DNA of 7,762 bases from Bryobacterales bacterium (GTDB lineage: Bacteria > Acidobacteriota > Terriglobia > Bryobacterales > Bryobacteraceae). The stretch's first letter is position 1. Each line of letters starts with the position of its first letter. The notes beneath the pieces are model-generated. The model was not told where the DNA came from and made no database searches. It was given only the letters and a program-made list of their open reading frames with translations. Location: the NCBI GenBank assembly GCA_025462985.1, contig JAOAPP010000650.1, positions 1 to 7,762 on the forward strand. Direction: 5' to 3'. The position numbers were made by a program, and so were the translations under genes. Of this stretch, positions 1 through 5,440 are shown in pieces.

Positions 1-35
1 TGGCGGAGGGTTCCGTGACATCACTAAGGGAAATA

Positions 36-64
36 ATGACGACAGAGGTCTTGGGAGCTATAGT
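36..64 (+). promoter_or_regulatory. Candidate sigma70-like promoter for the pro-kumamolisin gene
   Basis: ATGACG at 36-41 (4 of 6 matches to the -35 consensus) is followed after exactly 17 nt by TATAGT at 59-64 (5 of 6 matches to the -10 consensus). Transcription would start near 71 and leave a leader of about 110 nt before the GTG at 183. The sequence match is visible; promoter activity is inferred. Such matches arise by chance, so confidence is low. Confidence 0.3.
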
Positions 65-89
65 GCTCGGGCCGGCTGGGATCCATGTA

Positions 90-141
90 CCGGACTGGGC
101 AGTCCCGATGGCGCGGCTCTCATCAGCGCGCTCCAGTCCGG
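90..141 (+). promoter_or_regulatory. Competing stem-loops in the leader of the pro-kumamolisin gene
   Basis: The segment CCGGACTGG at 90-98 can pair perfectly (9 bp) with CCAGTCCGG at 133-141 across a 34-nt loop. Its core GGACTG (92-97) can instead pair with a nearby CAGTCC at 100-105 in a short, tight hairpin. CAGTCC occurs again at 134-139, so the two structures exclude each other, as in attenuators. No T-tract follows either stem, so a classical intrinsic terminator is not supported. Regulatory function is inferred only. Confidence 0.25.
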
Positions 142-170
142 CAGCACCCCAGGCTCTGGCACCTAAGAAG

Positions 171-185
171 AGGAGACGAGCGGTG
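171..185 (+). promoter_or_regulatory. Ribosome binding site that sets the start of the pro-kumamolisin gene
   Basis: AGGAG at 171-175 lies 7 nt upstream of GTG at 183-185, the best Shine-Dalgarno and start pair for this reading frame. Starting here gives an N-terminus just ahead of the conserved propeptide sequence. The GTG overlaps a TGA (184-186) that ends a 33-codon reading frame beginning at ATG 85, forming a GTGA junction. Confidence 0.6.
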
Positions 186-668
186 AGCAGCGATCGCGTT
201 GTGATTCCAGGCAGCGAGTTGAAGCCAAGAGAGGGAGAGCGATTCCTTCCCGCGGCCGTGAACTCACAGAATTTGACAATCACGATCCTGCTCCGGCGCA
301 ACCCAAAGGGAGGCGGCCCCTCGGAAGAAGATTTGTTGTCGGGCAGATACCGGCCTCCGAGCCGCGAGGCTGCAGAGGCGGCTCTCGCGGCTGACCCCAG
401 CGACATCGCGGCCGTACGTTCCTTTGCCGAGCAGTATGGGTTGAGGATTGTAGACGAGGACGCTTCCAGCCGCCGAGTCCGCGTGCAAGGTCCCGTCAGC
501 GATCTCGAAAGGGCATTCGGGGTGCAGGTGAAGCAAGCCGAAAGCCCTTCGGGTAAACAGTTCATGACCTATTCTGGGGTGATCTCGGTGCCAAAGGCGC
601 TCGGTGGAATCGTTACCGGCGTGCTCGGTCTGGATCAGCGCCCCGCCGCCGTTCCGCACGCTCAGTAA
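183..668 (+). CDS. Stand-alone pro-kumamolisin activation domain protein (S53 peptidase propeptide without protease)
   Basis: The 161-residue product matches the activation (pro) domain of kumamolisin/sedolisin peptidases (S53). It begins with a VVIPGSE-type segment (6-12), followed by a beta strand LTITILLRR (31-39), a helix around DIAAVRSFAEQYGL (74-87), RVRVQGPVSDLERAFGV (98-114), and the end motif GVLGLDQRPAAVPH (146-159). In S53 enzymes this domain acts as intramolecular chaperone and inhibitor and is then cleaved off. Here the protein stops exactly where the propeptide normally ends, so the Glu/Asp/Ser catalytic domain is missing. No protease remnant follows, because a minus-strand gene starts its stop codon at 662. 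No signal peptide is seen. The GTG start at 183 has a good AGGAG. The frame is open to GTG 15 (also preceded by GGAGGG), which would add 56 poorly conserved-looking residues. It may be a free inhibitor or chaperone of an S53 peptidase encoded elsewhere, or a truncated gene. Confidence 0.8.
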   Translation: MSSDRVVIPGSELKPREGERFLPAAVNSQNLTITILLRRNPKGGGPSEEDLLSGRYRPPSREAAEAALAADPSDIAAVRSFAEQYGLRIVDEDASSRRVRVQGPVSDLERAFGVQVKQAESPSGKQFMTYSGVISVPKALGGIVTGVLGLDQRPAAVPHAQ

Positions 669-1543
669 AGGGGCGGTTCACCGGGCGGGCGTGTCTTCCA
701 GCGCCGGTGAATCCACATCCACTGGTCCGGATATTCGCGAATTGCGGCTTCGAAGAAGCTATGAATCCGCTGCGTGTCTGCCGCGATATCGCCGGTCATT
801 TCCAGCTTCGGGTAGAAGCGCAGAACATAACGCTTTTCCATCCGTTCCCAGAACGCAAATCCAGGGATGACTGTCGCGCCGGAGTGGTTCGCAAGCTTTG
901 CAAAGGCCGTTCCTGCACAGGCGAGCTTTCCGAAAAAATCGATAAACACACCTTCGGCGGGGGACGTGTTCTGATCGGCCAGGATTCCCACCGCTTCGTT
1001 GTCGCGCAGTGCCTTGATCACTGACCGCGCCGCGTCTTTCTTGAAGATGAGCCGATTGCCCGAGGCCTGCCGCCGCTTCTCAATGACTGCATCAATCAGC
1101 GGATTGTCAAGCGGCCGGACCATGACGTTCATGGGCTCGGTCATCAGCGCGTGGGAGAACGCGCTCAGCTCCCAGTTGCCGAGGTGCGCCGTGGCCACCA
1201 GCACGCCGCGGCCTTCCTTCTTCGCCGCGAGGTAGTTTTCCAATCCCTCGTAACGAATCCATTGGTGAACATTTTGGGCATTGAGTTGGGGAATCTTCGC
1301 AACGGCGATCAAAAGCCGTGCAATGCTTTCGAAAACACCGTCTATGGTGCTGCTTCTTTGTTCGGGCAGCGTTCCCGGGTAGGCGAACCCTAGATTGATC
1401 ATTCCTGCCCGACGCAGCTTCGGAATGGCGATATCCAGGACTCTGGTTGCCAGACGCGCCACGCGTAGCGCAAGGGGCAGCGGCAGGATCTGCAAAGTGA
1501 AGAGGAGAGAGGCGGCAAGCGCGTACTCCAACCGGATCCGCAA
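662..1543 (-). CDS. LpxL/HtrB-family lysophospholipid (lipid A late) acyltransferase
   Basis: This 293-residue protein has the layout of the LpxL/LpxM/HtrB acyltransferases, which transfer a secondary acyl chain from acyl-ACP onto a lipid A precursor at the inner face of the cytoplasmic membrane. A hydrophobic anchor lies at about 7-30. The catalytic HX4E motif is HLGNWE (H120, E125). VRPLDNPLIDAVIEKRR (142-158), GILADQN (186-192) and the C-terminal DQWMWIHRRWKTRP (273-286) are further family signatures. Length is near the usual 290-310. The start is TTG, 3 nt after the mnmA stop, with no good Shine-Dalgarno; the first internal Met (48) would remove the anchor, so translational coupling to mnmA is likely. 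It is the last gene of the desulfurase-mnmA operon, and its stop overlaps the convergent propeptide gene by 7 bp. Acyl chain and acceptor cannot be read from sequence. A role in glycolipid acylation other than lipid A is possible. Confidence 0.85.
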   Translation of the reverse strand: MRIRLEYALAASLLFTLQILPLPLALRVARLATRVLDIAIPKLRRAGMINLGFAYPGTLPEQRSSTIDGVFESIARLLIAVAKIPQLNAQNVHQWIRYEGLENYLAAKKEGRGVLVATAHLGNWELSAFSHALMTEPMNVMVRPLDNPLIDAVIEKRRQASGNRLIFKKDAARSVIKALRDNEAVGILADQNTSPAEGVFIDFFGKLACAGTAFAKLANHSGATVIPGFAFWERMEKRYVLRFYPKLEMTGDIAADTQRIHSFFEAAIREYPDQWMWIHRRWKTRPPGEPPLY

Positions 1544-1546
1544 CTT

Positions 1547-2662
1547 TTATTCGATCCAGCCGCCACCGAGGACCAGGTCGCCGTCGTAGAATACCGCTGC
1601 TTGTCCGGGGGTCACAGCGCGCTGTGGTTGGTCGAACTTCACTTGGATGCGCGAGTCGTCGCCCGTTGGAATCAGCGTCGCTGCTGCAGGGACGTGCTTG
1701 TTGCGAATCTTCACCTGAGCACGTCGCGGCTCTTTGGGGGCGGCGATGGACAACCAGTTGATCTCACGAGCGGTCAAGGAGTCCCGAAGTAAGTCGCTGT
1801 TGCGCCCCACCAGCACACGCTGAGTAGCGGGTTCCGTGGCAATCACATAGAGCGGCTCGGCTGCTGCAACTCGCAGTCCTCGTCTTTGGCCAACGGTGAA
1901 GTGATGCGTACCGGCATGCTGGCCCAGCACGCGACCGCTTGTGTCCACGATCTCGCCTTCTGTCGCAGACTGCTCGATTCCCTGCTCCCGGAAGTACGCA
2001 TTGATAAATCCGGCGTAGTCGCCGTTGGGTACGAAGCAGATCTCCTGGCTGTCGTTCTTTTCGGCAACGGGGAGGCCAAGATTCCTTGCAAGCTCGCGCA
2101 CTTGGGTCTTTACCATTCCACCCAGCGGGAACATAGTTCGTGCAAGCTGGGCCTGTGTCAGTCCAAACAGGAAATAGGTCTGGTCTTTGGACGCGTCGAC
2201 GCTGTTTCGCATCTGGTAGCGTCCCGAGGTTTCATCGAAACTTAAGCGCGCGTAGTGGCCCGTCGCGATCTTGTCAGCGCCGACTCCGTCGGCCATATCC
2301 AGAAATTGGTCGAACTTGATGAAGTTATTGCATAGCGTACAGGGGATGGGCGTGCGGCCCTCCAGGTAATCCTGGACGAACGGCTTCACCACTTCCTGCT
2401 CAAAACGCTCTTCGAAGTTCACCACGTAATATGGAATGCCCAGCACCGAAGCAACAAAACGTGCATCGTAGACATCGTCGAGCGAACAGCATCTTCCGAC
2501 GGCTCCGCCCTCCGGCGTCAACTCAGGCAAGCGCCGCTGGTTCCACAACTGCATCGTCAATCCGACGACGCGCTGTCCCTGTCTCTGCAGCAGACCCGCG
2601 ACTACGGAAGAATCCACTCCGCCGGACATGGCCACTGCGATCGGAGCTTCAGGCCGTGACAA
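1547..2662 (-). CDS. mnmA: tRNA-specific 2-thiouridylase MnmA, iron-sulfur (CxxC + C) type
   Basis: MnmA adenylates U34 in the Lys, Glu and Gln tRNAs and replaces its 2-oxygen with sulfur. Numbered from the TTG at 2662 (371 residues, normal for the family), it shows the ATP PP-loop SGGVDSS (13-19), [11 protein letters not shown] (58-68), [15 protein letters not shown] (104-118), GHYARL (135-140), SKDQTYFLF (158-166), [10 protein letters not shown] (203-212) and a C-terminal beta-barrel region with [11 protein letters not shown] (253-263). The cysteines C108, C111 and C209 match the pattern of the [4Fe-4S]-dependent MnmA known from Thermus; E. coli has Asp in the first position. The frame is open to 2749, but GAGGAG (2673-2668) sits 5 nt before the TTG at 2662. 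A start there removes 29 unrelated residues and leaves a 14-nt overlap with the upstream desulfurase gene, indicating coupling. The upstream desulfurase is the probable sulfur donor. No TusBCDE-type relay genes are seen here. Confidence 0.95.
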   Translation of the reverse strand: MSRPEAPIAVAMSGGVDSSVVAGLLQRQGQRVVGLTMQLWNQRRLPELTPEGGAVGRCCSLDDVYDARFVASVLGIPYYVVNFEERFEQEVVKPFVQDYLEGRTPIPCTLCNNFIKFDQFLDMADGVGADKIATGHYARLSFDETSGRYQMRNSVDASKDQTYFLFGLTQAQLARTMFPLGGMVKTQVRELARNLGLPVAEKNDSQEICFVPNGDYAGFINAYFREQGIEQSATEGEIVDTSGRVLGQHAGTHHFTVGQRRGLRVAAAEPLYVIATEPATQRVLVGRNSDLLRDSLTAREINWLSIAAPKEPRRAQVKIRNKHVPAAATLIPTGDDSRIQVKFDQPQRAVTPGQAAVFYDGDLVLGGGWIE

Positions 2663-3785
2663 GTTGTCTCCTCTTCGCAAGACGCTTGGCACTGGCGACC
2701 ACAGCCCTGGCGAGAGTGTTGATATCTTCCGGCGTGTTGTACCGTCCAAATGAGAAACGAACGCTTGAGCGAGCTTCTTCCCGCGTGCGCCCCATGGCCA
2801 GCAACACGTGCGAAGGCTCGATGGAACCGCTGCTGCAGGCAGAGCCGCTCGATACAGCCATCCCGAGCATGTCCAGTGCGATCACCATGGCCTCGCCGGA
2901 GACACCTGGGAACAGCAAATTACTTGTGTTGTCCAACCGGTTGCTCACTGGCCCGTTTATCTGGACCTCGGCCAGCTCTGAGAGGACTCGTGCTTCGAAC
3001 TGATCGCGCAACGCGCTTACGTCCTCACCGCAGAGTTCCACGGCCTTGGCAAACGCCATAGCGCCGGGAACGTTCTCTGTTCCGGCACGACGCTCGCGCT
3101 CGTGGCGGCCGCCGTGTTGAATGGCTCGGAGCGGCACGTTCTTTCTCACAAAGAGGGCTCCGATTCCCTTGGGCGCGAAGAGTTTGTGGCCGCTGAGTGA
3201 GTATAAGTCGATCCCGAGTTCGTTCACGTTCGTCCTTATCTTGCCGAACGCCTGCACTCCGTCAGAGTGCAGGTAGATCTCCTGTCCTGCGGCTCGTCGC
3301 TCCCTTATAAGTTCGGCGATGGCCTGCAAAGGCTGCAGGGTGCCCACTTCGTTGTTGGCATGCATGACGGACACGAGAATCGTATTGGGGGTGATGTGCC
3401 TCTTGATCTCGTTTGCATCGACTGCCCCGTATCGATCCACGCCGATACACGTCACCGCGCCCCCCTCGCGCTCAAGCTGCCGGCAGGTTTCGAGGACCGC
3501 CGGATGTTCAATCGCCGTCGTAATGACGTGCTTCCCCCCGCGTGCAAGACCCGTGATCGCTAGATTGTTGGATTCGGTACCGCCGCTCGTGAAGACCAGT
3601 TCCGCAGGTGAGCAATGCAGCATCCCGGCAACCGTCTGCCGCGAACTCTCCAGAAATTTGCGGGCTTTCTGGCCTTCGCCGTGAATGCTCGACGGATTGC
3701 CCCACACTTCGAGCGAGGCTTGTGTAAGGGCCGCGGTCACTTCCGGAGCAACCGGAGTCGTCGCATTGTGATCGAAGTAAAGCAA
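2649..3785 (-). CDS. Cysteine desulfurase, NifS/IscS family, probable sulfur donor for MnmA
   Basis: A PLP enzyme that converts cysteine to alanine and holds the sulfur as a persulfide. The 378-residue sequence opens with the family signature [10 protein letters not shown] (3-12). It has TSGGTESNN (66-74), H94 in the IEHPAV segment that stacks on [14 protein letters not shown] (142-152), the cofactor Asp in HSDGVQ (D175), and the PLP lysine K201 in [12 protein letters not shown]. The catalytic cysteine is C317 in [17 protein letters not shown]. No active-site residue is missing. The start is TTG at 3785: the same frame has a stop at 3812-3810 and no ATG, GTG or other TTG in between. No Shine-Dalgarno is evident. 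It heads the operon with mnmA and the acyltransferase gene, resembling the YrvO-MnmA pair of Bacillus, where a dedicated desulfurase feeds MnmA directly. It could also serve general Fe-S cluster assembly as IscS; no iscU or other isc gene is nearby, so the symbol is left open. Confidence 0.93.
   Translation of the reverse strand: MLYFDHNATTPVAPEVTAALTQASLEVWGNPSSIHGEGQKARKFLESSRQTVAGMLHCSPAELVFTSGGTESNNLAITGLARGGKHVITTAIEHPAVLETCRQLEREGGAVTCIGVDRYGAVDANEIKRHITPNTILVSVMHANNEVGTLQPLQAIAELIRERRAAGQEIYLHSDGVQAFGKIRTNVNELGIDLYSLSGHKLFAPKGIGALFVRKNVPLRAIQHGGRHERERRAGTENVPGAMAFAKAVELCGEDVSALRDQFEARVLSELAEVQINGPVSNRLDNTSNLLFPGVSGEAMVIALDMLGMAVSSGSACSSGSIEPSHVLLAMGRTREEARSSVRFSFGRYNTPEDINTLARAVVASAKRLAKRRQLVTA
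2663..2673 (-). promoter_or_regulatory. Shine-Dalgarno that fixes the mnmA TTG start
   Basis: On the minus strand GAGGAG (2673-2668) precedes TTG (2662-2660) by 5 nt. It lies inside the last codons of the cysteine desulfurase gene, so ribosomes ending that gene can restart on mnmA. The longer open frame to 2749 has no comparable site. Confidence 0.7.
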
Positions 3786-3819
3786 GGAAAAGGGAGTTTC
3801 AATACAATTTTAGCAGCGC
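3786..3819. promoter_or_regulatory. 34-bp divergent intergenic region with overlapping candidate -10 elements
   Basis: This short AT-rich gap separates the desulfurase (minus) and SAM hydrolase (plus) starts. It holds TACAAT on the plus strand (3803-3808) and TAAAAT on the minus strand (3812-3807), each 5 of 6 matches to a -10 box and overlapping each other. Neither has a convincing -35 at 16-18 nt. If used, leaders would be only about 5 nt (plus) and 15 nt (minus), consistent with the lack of clear Shine-Dalgarno sites before both genes. Function is inferred. Confidence 0.3.
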
Positions 3820-4629
3820 ATGGAGCCCGTTCGTCCGAATCCCCTCATCACTCTCACAACCGACTTCGGTTTAGAAGACCACTATGCTGGAACGATGAAG
3901 GGAGTCATTTTGGCGCGCTGCCCTCATGCGACCGTGGTCGACATCTCTCATAACGTTCCGTCGTTCTCGGTCTGGTCTGGCGCGTATACGATCGACCAGG
4001 CAGCACCTTACTTTCCCTCTGGAACAATTCATATCGTTGTGATTGACCCGGGGGTAGGGACGGATCGCAAACCGATTTTGGTCCAGGCGATTCAGCAATA
4101 TTTCATAGCACCGGATAATGGCGTGCTCAGCCTGGTGCTGAGGCGCGAGACAGGTCATGCCATTGTCCGGGAGATTGCAAATCGCGAGCTCTTTCTTCCT
4201 CGATCGTCCTCGACGTTTCACGGCCGGGATGTTTTTGCCCCCGTCGCAGCGGCTTTGGCCGCAGGTATAGTACAGACCGAGAGCGTGGGGCCACTGCTGA
4301 GCGACATGGAAGTTCTTGACAGCATCACGACGTCCTCCAGTGGGCCCCAGCAGTGGACGGGAGCGGTGTTGAGCGTCGATCACTTCGGCAACGTAATCAC
4401 AAACTTCAAGGCCTCGGAGTTTCCATCACTGTCGAGCGGGAGCTTTGAACTCCAGACGTCCAAACAGGTGGTGAGCACACTGCGAGCAACGTTTGGCGGC
4501 GCCCCTGCTGGCTCGTGCTTTGCTTTTCTAGGAAGCTCCGGATACATTGAACTTGGTATCAACCAAGGGAATGCGGCTCAGTCTCTGCAACTGTCTCCGG
4601 GAGATTCGCTGCTGCTTCGATTGCGTTAG
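3820..4629 (+). CDS. S-adenosylmethionine hydrolase (adenosine-forming), DUF62 / SAM hydroxide adenosyltransferase family
   Basis: Members of this family, related to the fluorinase and chlorinase, use an activated water to split SAM into adenosine and methionine. The 269-residue protein has the N-terminal signature LTTDFGLEDHYAGTMKGVI (12-30) and VVDISHNVP (39-47). IDPGVGTDR (75-83) and FHGRDVFAPVAAALA (133-147) supply the family's Asp-Arg-His set, here D76, R83 and H134, with spacing like that of the archaeal enzyme. The smaller C-terminal barrel has VLSVDHFGNVITNF (183-196) and FLGSSGYIELGINQGNA (236-252). No signal peptide, so it should be cytoplasmic. ATG at 3820 lies just ahead of the conserved N-terminus; no strong Shine-Dalgarno is seen. 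The gene is divergent from the desulfurase operon, and its last 71 bp overlap the convergent cas6-like gene. A role in controlling SAM or recycling adenosine is plausible; halogenase activity is not indicated. Confidence 0.9.
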   Translation: MEPVRPNPLITLTTDFGLEDHYAGTMKGVILARCPHATVVDISHNVPSFSVWSGAYTIDQAAPYFPSGTIHIVVIDPGVGTDRKPILVQAIQQYFIAPDNGVLSLVLRRETGHAIVREIANRELFLPRSSSTFHGRDVFAPVAAALAAGIVQTESVGPLLSDMEVLDSITTSSSGPQQWTGAVLSVDHFGNVITNFKASEFPSLSSGSFELQTSKQVVSTLRATFGGAPAGSCFAFLGSSGYIELGINQGNAAQSLQLSPGDSLLLRLR

Positions 4630-5425
4630 TTTCGAGGCGACCGTTGCCCCAGGACGTGTGCCGGCCCACGCCGGTGAACTCGGCGGCGTGGAGGTATGGA
4701 AGACACTCGCAGAGATTGCCTTCGTACATCGCCCAACCAGTAAAGCCGCCGAGCCGGTGACGCTGTCCTGTTTTCGAGCTTCGCCGTTCCACGTAAGAGT
4801 GGGTCAGGGAGCACTTCGTCATTTGGACTTCCCGGCTGGAGTGGGGCATTGGCTCCAACGGGCCGTCTCCGTAGAAGGTTTTGAGGGCATTCAAGCGTTC
4901 GAAGGTTCGCCCGAACAGGATGGGGAACTCGGGCCTTTCAACCACGTCGTTTTTATCTTTCAACTCGGTCGGCGTTCTGAAGTTCACTCGGATCCGATTC
5001 ACTTCAGCAAATCCGGGTGAGAGATCAAGTGAATGCTTCAGCGTCTCCACGCCAAGAAGCTTTACCTTTCCTCGATGAGATCCCAGGCCTTCTCTCTCAA
5101 TTGCGGTGAATGCCTTCACAATGTGCTCCAAAGTCACAGGAGACATGTCGAACAGGTTCATCCCGAACTCGAAGGCGCGGCCCGTTGAGATGGTCTGCCC
5201 ATCCAGATGATCGGCACGGAACACGAAAGGCCGTGGTCGATTCGCAAAACGTCCATAGGCACGCGGCTCAAAGATCGCGGCGTATGCACATTCGCCGCTT
5301 TGGCTGCGCAGGATTGAGCCAAAGGCTCCGCGCAGAACGTTTCCAGCCTTTCCCGCAGGAAACGCGATCCGCTCCCGAGCCGACAAGCAAAAACGAAGCT
5401 TGTAGAATTCCAAGAGCACAGCCAT
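4559..5425 (-). CDS. Orphan Cas6-like RAMP protein (predicted pre-crRNA endoribonuclease)
   Basis: From ATG 5425 the product is 288 residues, the usual size for Cas6, which cuts CRISPR repeat RNA in type I and III systems. It begins LLEFYKLRFCLSARERI (4-20), then GNVLRGAFGSILR (28-40), CAYAAIFEP (47-55) and PRPFVFR (64-70), all typical of this family's N-terminal RAMP fold. YVERRSSKTGQRHRLGGFTG (211-230) is followed by the Cas6 glycine-rich loop at 252-263, which fits G-h-G-x5-G-x-G (G252, G254, G260, G262). No histidine is seen in the 25-45 helix where some Cas6 enzymes carry the catalytic one; H117, H131, H209 and H223 are alternatives, and the family's active site varies. The frame runs on to 5641, but that part lies opposite the hexosaminidase N-terminus. 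No array, cas1/2 or effector gene is present. The tail after the loop (about 266-288) lies inside the 71-bp overlap with the SAM hydrolase gene. It may serve a distant array or process other RNAs. Confidence 0.78.
   Translation of the reverse strand: MAVLLEFYKLRFCLSARERIAFPAGKAGNVLRGAFGSILRSQSGECAYAAIFEPRAYGRFANRPRPFVFRADHLDGQTISTGRAFEFGMNLFDMSPVTLEHIVKAFTAIEREGLGSHRGKVKLLGVETLKHSLDLSPGFAEVNRIRVNFRTPTELKDKNDVVERPEFPILFGRTFERLNALKTFYGDGPLEPMPHSSREVQMTKCSLTHSYVERRSSKTGQRHRLGGFTGWAMYEGNLCECLPYLHAAEFTGVGRHTSWGNGRLETNAIEAAANLPETVAETEPHSLG
5380..5408 (+). promoter_or_regulatory. Candidate promoter for the hexosaminidase gene, inside the cas6-like gene
   Basis: CCGACA at 5380-5385 (4 of 6 to the -35 consensus) and TAGAAT at 5403-5408 (5 of 6 to the -10 consensus) are separated by exactly 17 nt. 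Transcription would begin near 5415, giving a leader of about 25 nt before GTG 5441. Only 15 bp separate the two divergent genes, so a promoter within the neighbour's first codons is expected. Activity is inferred. Confidence 0.28.
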
Positions 5426-5440
5426 GATTGTAGAGCCCAA

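Noticed and set aside
677..711. Inverted repeat TTCACCGG / CCGGTGAA (677-684 and 704-711) just after the propeptide gene, possible terminator
   Set aside because: The 19-nt loop is long, no T-tract follows, and the repeat lies inside the coding end of the acyltransferase gene (its conserved RRWKTRP region), so coding constraint explains it.
2663..2749. Longer mnmA start at 2749
   Set aside because: It would add 29 residues with no resemblance to MnmA, inside the desulfurase coding region, whereas the TTG at 2662 has GAGGAG at ideal spacing.
2431..3003. 190-codon open frame on the plus strand opposite mnmA and the desulfurase gene
   Set aside because: It is antisense to two well-conserved genes. 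Its product is rich in Arg, Ser and Ala with no recognisable motif, as expected for a shadow frame in GC-rich DNA.
4661..4674. CCGGC-CCAC-GCCGG hairpin just after the SAM hydrolase stop, possible terminator
   Set aside because: Only a 5-bp stem with no T-tract, and it encodes part of the conserved Cas6 glycine-rich region on the other strand.
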